NCBI RefSeq assembly: GCF_000090795.2
Contig: NW_003546247.1
Coordinates: 765,754-797,984 of the forward strand
Direction: 5' to 3'
From: Amphimedon queenslandica
Lineage: Eukaryota > Porifera > Demospongiae > Haplosclerida > Niphatidae
Length of the DNA: 32,231 bases
Part shown: positions 10,346 through 20,520 of the stretch, piece after piece
Layout: every line of letters starts with the position of its first letter
Position numbering within the stretch: the first letter of the stretch is position 1
Notes under the pieces: model-generated
The model's input: only the letters and a program-made list of their open reading frames with translations
Told to the model about the DNA's origin: nothing
Databases searched by the model: none
Translations under genes and position numbers: made by a program

Positions 10346-11016
10346 TCATACTTCTGATCTATATAGTTCTTTCCTGATTCGCTTCCCTTTCTGTAACTGC
10401 TTGTTATGATCCTTTTTATACATCTCCACAAAAGAGATAGAAGAATAGAAACCCCTAACAGTGACGTATTGTTTGACAATTAATTTTTGGAGTTCAGTGG
10501 CAATATCATCTTGAATTGAGAGACTAAATAAAGACCAGCAAAACAGCACCTTTTTATTATCAAATATATCATCTTCTATAAATTTGCAGTTAGGAAAACT
10601 GGTTTGTTGAGGCTTATAATATTGTCTTATTTCAGTTTCAATTGCTACAAAGAGCTCATAGGTTTCATCAGAAACATGCCTCAAACCACCTCTATCTATT
10701 ATATTACACCATTTATCTGTTCCTATATCTTCATCTATCTCATCTTCTATAGCATGGCGAAAAAGCAAGAAATCATATCTTCTTTACCTTTCACCTTATC
10801 AAGCCTATTTTTAACTTTCCTTATAATATACCCACACACATATTTTAATGCATTTGGCTCCTCTACACTAAACCTTGTACTATGATCCTCCCATAACATA
10901 CTAACTATATTAACCCTTACTCCCACCCTGGACCTCCCACACATGCATTCACAATAATGAGGTGTGGCAAGTCGGTGCAAGCCAATAAATTTATTTTTCA
11001 ACGGATCAAAGAACAA
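10346..11016 (-). pseudogene. second gene of the P element, C-terminal part
   Basis: Two overlapping frames joined by a one-base slip in a T run near 10765. The protein reads FSVEEPNALKYVCGYIIRKV, then WCNIIDRGGLRHVSDETYEL, then VLFCWSLFSLSIQDD, then IVKQYVTVRGFYSS and a basic tail KQLQKGKRIRKELYRSEV ending at 10346. I recognise this as a recurrent C-terminal domain in multi-copy sponge and cnidarian transposon proteins but know no named function; it has no RNase H or zinc-finger motif. It stops 142 bases from the end of the P transposase, tail to tail, inside the same terminal repeats. A DIRS-like element is inserted on its upstream side. An alternative is that it is an unrelated inserted fragment. 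Confidence 0.5.
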
Positions 11017-11092
11017 TAGCTGATAATAAGTTAATAACTAAGGAACGACCAACGGTAGGCTGAGGACCAGGCCAATCTAGCATTATTTAGGG

Positions 11093-11156
11093 AAGCTGGG
11101 TCCCACAGCTTACCCAAGGAAAAAACCACCACTTTATTTTATTTTCTTAGTGGTGG
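11093..11156. other. two hairpins at the 3' end of the DIRS-like element
   Basis: AAGCTG/CAGCTT (11093-11098 and 11106-11111) forms a 6-bp stem with a 7-base loop. CCACCACT/AGTGGTGG (11126-11133 and 11149-11156) forms an 8-bp stem with a 15-base AT-rich loop. They lie just beyond the recombinase gene and may be part of the terminal repeats used for circle formation. Confidence 0.5.
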
Positions 11157-11221
11157 AAAAACCGAGGCCACAACCACCATTGGACAACACAAAAAAACAC
11201 CTACATACACACAAGCAAATA

Positions 11222-11248
11222 ATGGTAATAATAATAATAATAATAACA
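11222..11248. repeat. (AAT)n microsatellite
   Basis: About seven AAT units directly before the sequence gap. Open frames crossing this run and the gap are artefacts. Confidence 0.8.
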
Positions 11249-11278
11249 TTAACACAGAATACACTACAATCAAAATGC

Positions 11279-11813
11279 NNNNNNNNNNNNNNNNNNNNNN
11301 NNNNNNNNNNNNNNNNNNNNNNNNNNNNNNNNNNNNNNNNNNNNNNNNNNNNNNNNNNNNNNNNNNNNNNNNNNNNNNNNNNNNNNNNNNNNNNNNNNNN
11401 NNNNNNNNNNNNNNNNNNNNNNNNNNNNNNNNNNNNNNNNNNNNNNNNNNNNNNNNNNNNNNNNNNNNNNNNNNNNNNNNNNNNNNNNNNNNNNNNNNNN
11501 NNNNNNNNNNNNNNNNNNNNNNNNNNNNNNNNNNNNNNNNNNNNNNNNNNNNNNNNNNNNNNNNNNNNNNNNNNNNNNNNNNNNNNNNNNNNNNNNNNNN
11601 NNNNNNNNNNNNNNNNNNNNNNNNNNNNNNNNNNNNNNNNNNNNNNNNNNNNNNNNNNNNNNNNNNNNNNNNNNNNNNNNNNNNNNNNNNNNNNNNNNNN
11701 NNNNNNNNNNNNNNNNNNNNNNNNNNNNNNNNNNNNNNNNNNNNNNNNNNNNNNNNNNNNNNNNNNNNNNNNNNNNNNNNNNNNNNNNNNNNNNNNNNNN
11801 NNNNNNNNNNNNN
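11279..11813. other. assembly gap (N run)
   Basis: 535 undetermined bases. The gap removes the C-terminal half of the tyrosine recombinase, including the expected H-x-x-R and Tyr nucleophile. Confidence 0.99.
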
Positions 11814-12396
11814 CGGTTTTGCTTGATAGGATCTTAAGCACAACATGGCTAGAACTAAATCGGACATCACAGCAATGAAGATTGACCGGCTCATCAAACC
11901 TGAGGAAAGCTGCAAATGCTATAACAGCCATAGCGATCGTCCTTGTACTTGAAAGGCTGGGTGTCAGCCCAGCTGCATCAACTAAATCCCTTAGCATAGC
12001 TGCAGTGACAGGCTCTTTCTTCTTTGGCTTAGCCAAAGCTTGCTGCAAGCCAGCTGCTACCGTCTTCACAAAGGGATCCTGACTGATAGGCTGTAACCCC
12101 ATAGCCTGATTAACCCAGGATACTGCATTAATTGCTTCCTCGACTGCGGCTCTAGATTGGGCCTGGTCTGACAGGTGTTGGAGGTACAAGGTAAAATGGA
12201 GTGGGACAACAGGAAAAGATTGAATTCCAGATTGGTCGTCTGCCCTTTGCTTCCATCTACTAAACGCTCCCGTATATTTCCTAATAGTGCTCCCTGCCCT
12301 TGAATTTAACACAGTCCTCTTTAGACCTTGTACTAGGGGCAGGAGTTTTGGGTCCTTGATTTGAAGTAGCTCCTCCCAAACACCCCCATGCAACAT
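11814..12396 (-). CDS. tyrosine recombinase of the DIRS-like element (partial)
   Basis: An uninterrupted frame from MLHGGVWEELLQIKDP (12396) into the gap. The N-terminal half shows the core-binding fold typical of phage-integrase-like recombinases: SRAGSTIRKYTGAFSRWKQR, then HFTLYLQHLSDQAQS, then KTVAAGLQQAL. The start of the catalytic domain follows, with FAAFLRFDEPVNLHCCDV, where the Arg of LRFDE is the first catalytic Arg of the family. The rest is hidden by Ns. In DIRS elements this enzyme inserts the circular DNA copy. No stop is seen. The frame is also open upstream to 12456, but that added part is low-complexity and probably not translated. Confidence 0.72.
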
Positions 12397-12904
12397 CTCT
12401 GAAAAGAAAAAATACACACATATGTACATGCATGTAGAAACACACAGTATAAACATCTTTACATAATAAAATCATACATACATGTATTGGCAGTATGGGA
12501 ATCTTTTACATGTACTGGCATGCATATGTCTAGTATAAGGCTAACAGTACTTATAAACAAGACAGGCATATTGTAAATGAACAATGAATCTACTAAAACA
12601 TCTACCTTTACAAGCTTGGCAAGAAGCCAAGTTAAGTACACCTATGCATAACTCAAAACACCAAAGATTATAGCCAAATAGGCTAAGCGATAACCATACC
12701 TCGGTAACATACCGAATTATATGTGATAGCTGTACACCAATGTACTAAGACTAACACACAAGAGTTTCAATACATAATGCCTCATAATACCGGGCATACT
12801 GGCCACCAAATAGGGGCATTAGGACTCATAAAATCAAAATTAATGCACAGAGCCAATCAATACATGAGACATAGCCCATGATTCAGCTAATTAGCAATCA
12901 GCAC
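12397..12904. other. spacer between recombinase and reverse transcriptase
   Basis: AT-rich sequence with no coding signal on either strand, inside the DIRS-like element. A spacer or intron between the two genes is usual enough in this group. Confidence 0.4.
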
Positions 12905-14665
12905 TCAAATGTGCAAACCATACTGGGCTACAATCAGCCAACAGCTCTTAAAAGGAGCCACCTCACACAAGGCATTCTTATCTGTAAAGTCCACACGCAG
13001 GGCTAGCACATTAGATGTAGGAATCCCATCTTTGAATAAGCAGGCACCCAACTTGCCTTTAACAAACAAACCTGGCTCCAAAGGCAAATACATAAAATCC
13101 TTAACAAATTTTTCTAGGCCACCTTGTAAGTCACAAATAAGAGGCCAGAAAGCAGCTGAAGGCCACTCGGGCACAACTAAGGTACCAGCACATTTGCAAT
13201 GCATAGCATGAAACAACAAGCGAGGAATTAAGTATATTGTGGGGCAGAAATAATTATTCTCATTCCTTCAATCGACAATGAAAGAATCCACTGCTTCTGA
13301 TCCGATATCCAGAAAGCGACTGTTAAATCGAGGTAACTTGGCATTAAAGGAATTGGCAAACCTGTCGACAGTATGAGGACCCCACTTAGATTCTATGAGC
13401 TAAAAAGCTGCAATTGACAGACCCCAATCATCATAATCTACAATACGACTCAAATAGTCTGCTACTTCATTCTGTTCCCGAGGTAACCACTCTGGCTCTA
13501 TTAATATATTGTAATGGGCAGCTAACTTAAAAATAGCAATTGCTTCCGCCTGTAACTCCTCCTTTCCACTCCCTACCTTGATTATATAGACAACATTCTA
13601 GTTATCTGAAAACCATCGTACTCTGTGATCAGAAAGGCGTGGAGCAAACGCCCCAAGTGTCAAAGTAACTGCTCTCAATTCTCTCCAAGTAGAGCTCTTG
13701 TGAGATTCTAGAGGCGTCCATTGGCCATGAGCAATGTCGTCACCATGAGCTACTGTGTAGCTACCAAAACCTGTATCACTAGCATCAGAATAGACAACTG
13801 GAACAGCAGCAGGGGCCCGCCATACTTTTCTGCCATTAAAGCTATCAATATTGTTAACCCTAAATGACAATTCGTCCCTAGCTTCTGGCATAATCATGAC
13901 ATGATCACTCCATGATGATCTAGATAGGATGACTGAATACAAGCAGCGAGTTCTAAGCCTCGCAATGTCTCCTAGAACAAGGCTCATAGAAATGATCTTA
14001 CCGACAATACTAGCTATCACTCTAACTGGAATCAAAGTCTCCTCGTTTATTGAATGTAGCAGAATCTTTAATGTATGCAACTTATCCCGTGAGACTCTAA
14101 TCTCACCAAGGGCTAAATCAATGTCAAAACCTAACCAAGCAGCTTGCTTGGAAGGAGTAAACTTACTCTTCTCTCTGTTAATTACTAGCCCAGCCTTCGT
14201 TATGATTTCCTCTACTAATCTACTGACAGAAATAGAGTGTGTTTCTGATGCTTTCACAGAAACTAACCCATCATCAAGATAAAGTACTAATCTTATTCCC
14301 AAGGCCCGAATATGCTTAACCACGGGACGGAGCACTTTAGTAAAGATATAACAAGCTGTGGAAAGCCCAAACGGTAAGACTGTAAACACATAAAACTGGT
14401 CTTTCCATTGGAAACCTAAATATGATTGGTGCTCAACATGAATATCAATATGATGATACCCTGACTTCAAGTCAAAAGTAAATAAATATGCATCTTCTTC
14501 AAAATAATCCAAGGCTGTTCTAAAATCCTCATACTTAAATTTACACTTCCACAAATATAAATTGAGGAATTTCAAACTTATAACCAGCCTCCTCTTACCA
14601 TCAGAATTTTTAACAACTAACAAGGGACTACAAATAACTGGTTCTGAGCTACTAATCTGGCACAA
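12905..14665 (-). pseudogene. reverse transcriptase/RNase H of the DIRS-like element
   Basis: The reverse transcriptase part (14665-13598) is intact. It shows KRRLVISLKFLNLYLWKCKF, the FTFDLKSGYHHIDIH block, FTVLPFGLSTACYIFTKVLR and the catalytic YLDDG. A DIRS-type RNase H follows with YSDASDTGFG and a GQWTPLESHKSSTWRELRAV block. Three in-frame stops (13598-13600, 13400-13402, 13268-13270) interrupt a frame that otherwise continues to 12905 through LPREQNEVADYLSRI, the last RNase H motif, and WPSAAFWPLICDL. Two of the stops are TAG and one TGA, each explainable by one C-to-T or G-to-A change. The start overlaps the gag frame by about 50 bases. The two may once have been one frame, because ELVKNGC in the gag frame continues logically into ICSPLLVVKNSDG here. 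Confidence 0.78.
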
Positions 14666-15669
14666 CCATTTTTGACAAGCTCACTAACAGACTCCGTAAC
14701 AAATTCAACATTGTTCCTTGTCGAACTATGATTTGAAGCACTGTAAGTAGGGGGCATGCTGACAAAAGGTAATCTGTAACCGTTCTCAATAATATCTAAA
14801 ATATAAGTCGAGGGATTTAACACATCCCGCCAATATGGCAAATGCTGTTTGAGCCGCCCTTTAACCCTTACTGTCTCAACCCCATGCTCACTAGCTTCGC
14901 AATATCTAGCTGACATATCAACAAAAGTATCATTACTCTCTGACGGGTGCTCACCCCACCCATCTACTTCAGTACAACTAAATTGAGGATACTGAGGTGC
15001 TGCTAATTTGGGGCAGGAACTCTGCAGATGACCCATTTCACTGCATCTGAAACATGGGCCAATTGGTCTAGAACTAGTAAAGGGTCTAGAAGAGGATGGA
15101 CCTGCTGGCTGATATGAGAAGGACCTCGCTCTAGTGGGCCAATTGGTCTTGAACTGCTGTTGGGGAGCTAGCATCCTTCCTGGATTTGGAACAGCTGGCC
15201 TGACCGCAACTTTCTTCTTCTTGGCTGCAGCTGCTGAAGCAGCAGCTTTCTCAGCTTTCACAATCCTCTTCTCGTCATCTTCATTCTCGGCCAAAGAGTC
15301 AGATTCGTACTCCTTGACCACTCTCCACCCGTGCTCACTTCTATCCGCCAGCTTAATGAGCTTCTGTCGATGTGTGACAAGGTTCATACCTTCCTCGAGG
15401 CTCCTCTTTGCTTTTGCTACAGACTAATTGAAGGCATCTGTCGGCTCGGGAACTGCTGCTGTGATCTTATCCATCTGTTTAGAGGTTTCACGTAATCGAT
15501 CTTCTAGCTTCTCCACAAAGACGAATTGGTCTTCGTTACTTTTGGATTTGAAGTCCAGAACAGATCTATCTATTTCAGGCTTTTTAGCAGCCATCTCTGC
15601 AACTTCGTCGAAGCGATTATTCAGCCTTGCAAACGTATCCTCCACGAGACGAGTCAGACGCTCCTCCAT
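14617..15669 (-). pseudogene. Gag-like protein of the DIRS-like element
   Basis: Starts with ATG at 15669. The N-terminal third is helical and charged (EERLTRLVEDTFARLNNRFD...), followed by one in-frame TAG at 15424-15426. The frame is then open to 14617. An alanine/lysine-rich basic segment (AASAAAAKKKKVAVRP) and a CCHC zinc knuckle (CFRCSEMGHLQSSCP, about 15056-15012) identify a nucleic-acid-binding Gag. The only obvious lesion is the single TAG. Confidence 0.7.
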
Positions 15670-15930
15670 TGATATGTATAATAGAACAGGTAGACAAAGA
15701 ATAGAGATTTAACACAGGGTTATAAAAGTAGGATAACTATGTAGAGAGCAGACTGCGTAGGTACAGCTTGCTGTTGATCCAGACAAATGATAATCTGCGT
15801 ACACTAGTCTGCTTGCACGATGTATGCCGTAGACTGTCTCTTGACCAATGTCAAGGGTGTATATATAATGAATGATCCCACAAGCCCCACCCATAGGTGG
15901 TGCAGTCTAACAGTAATGAAATTTATATGG
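15670..15930 (-). promoter_or_regulatory. 5' end and probable promoter of the DIRS-like element
   Basis: Non-coding leader upstream of gag. A TATA-like run lies at 15860-15868. A GC-rich inverted motif (CCCACCCATAGGTGG) lies at 15890-15904. The exact element end is not defined. Confidence 0.35.
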
Positions 15931-15934
15931 GAGC

Positions 15935-16416
15935 TTATTTTCTGCCTAATTCATTACATTCAACCGTCAGAAAATACACATCTTGAGCCATGGCTGTGGA
16001 CTCTGATGATGTTGCCACGGTAGATTTAGTGCTCTGCTGATATCTTTTTTTAATTAAAGACTTGATTATCTCATAAGTAATGCTCTGATAAAAGGTTGGG
16101 TGAGGAATTCTTCCAGTAATATTACACACAAATTTAATCCACATTTCCCTAAAGCAAGGTGTACATCTGTACTTGTGATATTGCCCCCAATTGATCGTAT
16201 TTTGACTGGCTTCAAAAAAGTAAAGGAAAATAGTTGAGCCATTAACTCAACTCCAAAAGGTCTCCATGCATCTTCACTCTTTTCTGCGGTCAATGAGTTT
16301 AATTTGTCCAAAAGTAGTTTTGCTGGTTCTCTATTAGAATTTTCAATTGGGCTAGATATTGTAGAATCAAGTATGCTTGTTTTAACATAATCAGCAAAAA
16401 GACTACTGTAATTCAC
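15935..16416 (-). pseudogene. second gene of the P element, middle part
   Basis: Two overlapping minus-strand frames: one with NYSSLFADYVKTSILDS, then LLLDKLNSLTAEKSEDAWRP and MAQLFSFTFLKPVKIRSIGG (16416-16066); the next with FYQSITYEIIKSLIKKRYQQ and FLTVECNEL (16110-15935). An acceptor-like CATTACTAG precedes the first. The sequence resembles the region that comes before the ALKYVCGY domain found at 10950. The piece therefore probably belongs to the same gene, split by the DIRS insertion. Caution: FLTVECNEL here resembles FSVEEPNAL there, so the two pieces may overlap and could come from two copies. Confidence 0.42.
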
Positions 16417-16455
16417 TAGTAATGAATATAAAAAATAGATCTTTAAACATCACTG

Positions 16456-18908
16456 CAGTGCCTCAAGATCAAATTCCCTAAGTGGGAAAAAAAGTTTCCC
16501 TAAAAATCCCCAGACCCAATGTCAAATTTTCCCCAGAAAATCCCTAAAATTTCCCTGTTTTTTGAAAATTTGCACTTAAAATACAAAAATTAATCAGAAT
16601 CTGACTCTGAATCTGAACCATAAATTGAACTGTTCATGAATTTGTACATATCTTTGGATGGCTTGAAAGAGACAGAATCAGATTTAAAGGATTGTTTTGT
16701 GAATAAAATGGAATCCAATGTGCTTGTTTTTAAGCTGTTTCTTAGCTTAGTCTTTGTGATGATGCCCTGAGAAAAGACTCAACTTCAGCATTTGAGTGAG
16801 GAAAAGATAAAAGTGACTTCATTAGTTTAGAGATAGTAGGGAATCTGCACTCTTTTGAAGTGTTACACATTTGACATAAAGAGCCCCAGAATATTACCAC
16901 ATCTTTCCGGTACTCATGAGATGAAGTAGGAAGTTCACCAGGATCAAGAAACTGGAGCTCTCTCCATTCATGGTCCGTTTTCTCTAACTCACCTTCTGGG
17001 ATAATATTGGGGAACTTTCTAGCAAGGTATATGACGGAAGATGCTGAAGTGGAATTAATTGTCAGGATTGAGGATTGATAAGCATTGCAAAATTTTATCG
17101 CCAAGTAGAAAACATTCTTTTATCTGCTTTGCAGCCTCAATGTAGAATAATTGAATGTTCTCAAGAAATGCTCTCAGTTCCCTTTGTTCCTCTCTCATTT
17201 GAGGGTTTCGAGGTTTAGCAAATAAGTTGCCACTTCTTCACCCATGCTCATTAATACAAGTGGCAAAAATTTCTCAATGGACTCTGAATCTATCTGGTCC
17301 AGGCTTTTTGACCGAATGTAGGTTGAAGAAAGGTAAGAGCTTAAAAAAGCTTCATATGTAGATGCCAAATAGCTTGATAAAAAGTGGAGATTAGGAGTTT
17401 TGCTTTGAAAACGCTTATTAAAGTGAGTAAATTTTGGCAGCACAAATTTTAGAAAACTGTAATATAGCTTCACAATGGGATTTGTCAAAGCAGTATGTAT
17501 GGTGCATGCTGCTACAAGCCAACTCTTTTCAGCTGCTTTTTAAAGTACAATTCCAATGCTGTCCATTGCTTTATTAGACGAACTACACAATGTTCCAGAG
17601 ATAGCCAATGAGTTTGAGCAGGTTTAAGAATTTTGTGTGGCTCTGTAGTAGTAAAAAAATGAAATTTTTTATATTCTGCAAGCCTCTTAGCACTGTGTGA
17701 AACATGTGATTAAATTTCACGAATTCGATCTTCAATTGATCATGGGAACATTTCACAAGCATGTGATGCACATAAATAGACTGAGTGGCATAGACATTTC
17801 ATGGTGTAATTATGTGGAATCTTTTCCCTAAGCAAAGTAACTACAGTGTGGTGTTGACCAAACATGACATTTGTCGTGTCCGAAGCGTAGCCAACTATAT
17901 TTTGGAGAGGAATATTTTTACTTTCAAAGTAAGTGGTCAAAGTATTAACAAGTGTTGTAGAATCTGTTTCTGTTACTTCTAGTTATCTGAGAAATTGGCT
18001 TCTTACCCTGTTTTCTTTGTCAATGGAGCAAGCAGCTTTTTTGAGCTAATATCCGTTGTTTCATCAATAATGATAGAAAACTTTGTCTTTGCCAGAGCAT
18101 GTAAAAGTTCTTCTCGAAAATGGTCTGCTAGAACACGCTTCACAATGGCTCTTGATTTGGTATGCTTGCTTTGAAATTGTTTTGCTATTTCTGAATCTGA
18201 AAAGATATCAGTGACTAAGTCAGAAAGATGATCCATGGCTTGACATGGCAAATTGTGTTCCACCAAAAAGGCTGCCATTCTAATTTCAGCACTTTTTGTC
18301 TTTTGTGATATATCATCACAAACCACCATGGCTGTAATAGGTCTAGTTATGGTAACTGCACTTTCTCTCTCCTTGTGCTTCTTGGAATCTTGATGCTTTT
18401 GCAGCTCAGACGGACCAGCAACTAATTCCTTTTCACAGAGTTTATTATAGGCTTTACATGGATCTGCACTGCTAGGCTGTAACCATCTCCTGTCATTTAG
18501 CTTGCAATCTTTCTCCCACTTTCTGTTATACCTCTGTTTATACACCTTCCTCCTTTTGATAGAAGGAGACTGACTAGATGTACCGCAAGATGTACAGTAG
18601 GTGTCAGAAGTTATCTCTGTTACATTTCCATTAAACTCTGCCATTTTAAATTATCCAGCTAAAAATAATTTATGTTTTGATAATACATTATACATGTGCA
18701 AATTGTGCATGTGTAATTAATGTCATGAATAATGAATAATGATTAAAATCACTCATGAATAATAATTATGACTCATGAATTTAATTATAGAGCTAAGGAA
18801 GTCAAAATTTCCCTAGATTCCGGTATTTTTAGAAATTCCCTTCCTAGTCCCTAAATTGACCTTATTGTCCCTAGATCTAGGGAAATTTCCCTAAATATGG
18901 AGGCACTG
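16456..18908 (-). mobile_element. hAT transposon inserted in the P element
   Basis: Both ends read inward as CAGTGCCTC (16456 and, reversed, 18908). Subterminal regions are packed with TTTCCCTA/TAGGGAAA words. TCACTG flanks both sides (16450-16455, 18910-18915), offset by one base on the right. I take this as an imperfect 8-bp duplication. A broken transposase on the minus strand fills most of the 2.45 kb. It splits two coding pieces of the P element's second gene, probably within an intron. Confidence 0.75.
16742..18644 (-). pseudogene. hAT transposase (ZNF862/KIAA1586-like), broken
   Basis: The start is ATG at 18644. The N-terminus has a paired-cysteine patch (YCTSCG) and a finger-like C...HQDSKKH segment. 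The catalytic domain begins with FSIIIDETTDISSKKL (first Asp). It continues after a break with IVGYASDTTNVMFGQHHTVV (second Asp), MKCLCHSVYLCASHACEM and HKILKPAQTHWLSLEHCVVR. Later pieces are NPIVKLYYSFLKFVLPKF (17488-17195) and the C-terminal dimerisation region with RFPTISKLMKSLLSFPHSNA (17104-16742). At least four frameshifts or stops separate these pieces, so the protein is dead. Confidence 0.75.
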
Positions 18909-19074
18909 CTCACTGTTACTTTAAGTTAGTATAATGTCTTACCAAATGAGAATGATTGCTTCCCAGCAATAGAATTGCAACATGCCACTGACTAGCAAAG
19001 GATCTCACCATATGCAGGAGGACAAGAAGCACGTAAATTAATGATTATTAATGCATTGAACTGTCATGAATAAA
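18909..19074 (-). pseudogene. second gene of the P element, possible upstream exon
   Basis: Minus strand open from about 19040 with MVRSFASQWHVAILLLGSNH ending at a donor-like GGTAAG near 18943. It could splice to the piece starting at 16416. This is supported only by position, frame and a splice-like site. Confidence 0.25.
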
Positions 19075-19313
19075 TGTGACCATAATTGACAAAAGGTACC
19101 TTATGGCAGGTAGTGAAATTTGTCTTTCTACCCTAAGAAATCCAACTTCCTGAGCCCCATTTATCATAAAATTACTCCACAGGATGCAAAAAGTTACCAT
19201 GAAACTTTTAGAAACAATGATTGTCTAACAAAGCACTTACAGGTTGATATTTTCTATTATAACCATTAATTTTAAATTCCGCCATAAGGGCCCTTTTGTC
19301 AATTATGGTCACA
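19075..19313. mobile_element. MITE with 33-bp inverted ends
   Basis: TGTGACCATAATTGACAAAA at 19075 is repeated in reverse from 19313. The two 33-base arms differ only at two adjacent bases, which change the inner palindrome from AAGGTACCTT to AAGGGCCCTT. The 239-bp unit has no coding capacity. The flanks are AT-rich and the target duplication cannot be fixed. It lies near the right end of the P element. Confidence 0.7.
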
Positions 19314-19368
19314 AATAATAAATAATTAATTCAAAATAACAGTCAGATAATTGATTTCCTGTCCATAA

Positions 19369-19401
19369 CCAATCCCGGTTACGTAGTCTATTATATCCCT
19401 G
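19369..19401 (-). repeat. right terminal inverted repeat of the P element
   Basis: Reverse complement reads CAGGGATATAATAGACTACG and continues into ACCGGGATTGG, matching 6721-6754. Confidence 0.75.
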
Positions 19402-20520
19402 CATAGACTTATAGATTTTAGATTATAACTAGATGTACATTCATCTTGGTTAATGCATGAGCAATATTGCACTGTGATGTCATGATCTGAGGAGAAATGA
19501 CTGATGAGTTTGATAGTCCCATCATGAGAAAGTGTTATCATCAGTGGTTGTAAGCAGTTGTATACCTATTACAAAAGAACACTTTAGTATACAATAATTG
19601 AAATTTGTTACCTCCTTAGAGCATCCATTTCCATACACCAATAGAGATAACCCTCTTTGGAGCAGTGCCATCTTAGGAAATCTGTTATTTAGTAAAATGG
19701 AAATCATTATGCAGACCAATGTCACTCTTTCGCTATCATTGCTACCAGGAATCAGAGACGATGTTAAGGAGACACAAGTGGACATAATCTTAATCAATTC
19801 ATGGAACAGTCTATGTCACTTAAAGTCCATGATACTATCACTGCTATCAAAAATCAAGAAGTCATGTGTATTTGAAGATATTAATTTCATCTCTTTCTTA
19901 ATGGTACTAGCTATTCTTTGCAAAATAAAAGTAGATGTAGATGGGTGATGACAAAGTTGAGCCCGAGACAAATCTCATGTTCTTCCTTGCTATTCTTGTT
20001 ATAGCCTTCTTCCTCCCAAAGTGTATTGACACTAAAATTATGATCACCACTGGGCCACTAAATCCTTACCTACTTTCGTACATTAACTATAGTTAGTTCA
20101 TTCACAAAACTTACTGAAACACTAGATGTGTCTTGATTAATCTCGTCATTGGTGCTACCCTATTACACAGTATCATCTATGCTAGCATCATAGCTAGCAG
20201 TACCCAACTCTGAGTCTCAACTGACTTTGCCTAAGATGGACTTTCTGCAACAGCTAGTTCAGTGTGCATGGCATCCATCAAGTGCAACTATGATTGCAGA
20301 CAGAATTTTTTTACATAAAACTGCTAAACTTTGTGTCTTGGTCCAGGTCTTATGGCAGAAGAACCAGTTAGTAAACCTAAGGAGGCTGTCAAAGTTCTTC
20401 ATATGAGTATACCTGCGCAGTGAATTGATGACTTTAAAGTAACTTTAGCTGCTTCTTCTGTTGCTCTTATTGTTTTAGCTTTCATAGTTCCTCAACAGAC
20501 ACTTTCATAGCAAAGACAGC
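19402..20520 (-). pseudogene. DUF6589-like gene, upstream coding pieces
   Basis: Minus-strand pieces include TFILQRIASTIKKEMKLISS (about 19935-19876), LTSSLIPGSNDSERVTLVC, the conserved FPKMALLQRGLSLLVYGNG with CSKEV (about 19678-19608), and HDGTIKLISHFSSDHDITVQ (about 19530-19465). Further upstream, an acidic linker-like DSELGTASYDASIDDTV lies near 20213-20163. The order and motifs fit the first half of DUF6589-family proteins, and the second half is found across the P insertion at 6720-6032. Several stops and intron-like gaps are present. The 5' end is not resolved. Confidence 0.58.

Larger units (their letters stand above)
11030..15930 (-). mobile_element. DIRS/Ngaro-like tyrosine recombinase retroelement
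   Basis: On the minus strand the gene order is Gag with CCHC knuckle, reverse transcriptase/RNase H, then tyrosine recombinase, with no integrase and no LTR pair seen. This defines the DIRS order. The low-coordinate end has two hairpins (11093-11111, 11126-11156). The high-coordinate end has a TATA-like ATATATAA about 190 bases upstream of the gag ATG. DIRS elements make no target duplication, so both limits are estimated from where the flanking second-gene coding sequence stops (near 15935) and resumes (near 11030). Only a few inactivating changes are visible, so it is younger than the P element around it. Confidence 0.7.
6721..19401 (+). mobile_element. P-superfamily DNA transposon with nested insertions
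   Basis: The ends are inverted copies: CAGGGATATAATAGAC... at 6721-6754, and the same on the reverse strand from 19401 to 19369. They agree at 32 of 33 aligned positions with one gap. The immediately flanking heptamers tatggac (6714-6720) and catagac (19402-19408) agree at 5 of 7 positions and may be a decayed target duplication. A P-type transposase occupies 7381-10204. A second gene runs on the opposite strand. Within the ends sit a DIRS-like retroelement, a hAT element and a MITE. Subtracting them leaves about 5.1 kb, a plausible autonomous size. DUF6589-like coding sequence flanks both sides. Confidence 0.72.

Noticed and set aside
11134-11915. Long frames on both strands across 11279-11813
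   Set aside because: They exist only because Ns do not create stops; the visible parts outside the gap are AAT repeats or hairpin sequence.
12909-13211. Plus-strand 100-codon frame
   Set aside because: Antisense of the end of the DIRS polyprotein, which shows family motifs (WPSAAFWPLICDL) on the minus strand.
15134-15712. Plus-strand frames with Ala/Ser-rich and Arg/Ser-rich translation
   Set aside because: Antisense of the Gag-like protein, whose zinc knuckle is on the minus strand.
19598-19948. Plus-strand 116-codon frame
   Set aside because: Antisense of the DUF6589-like piece with the FPKMALLQRGLSLLVYGNG block.
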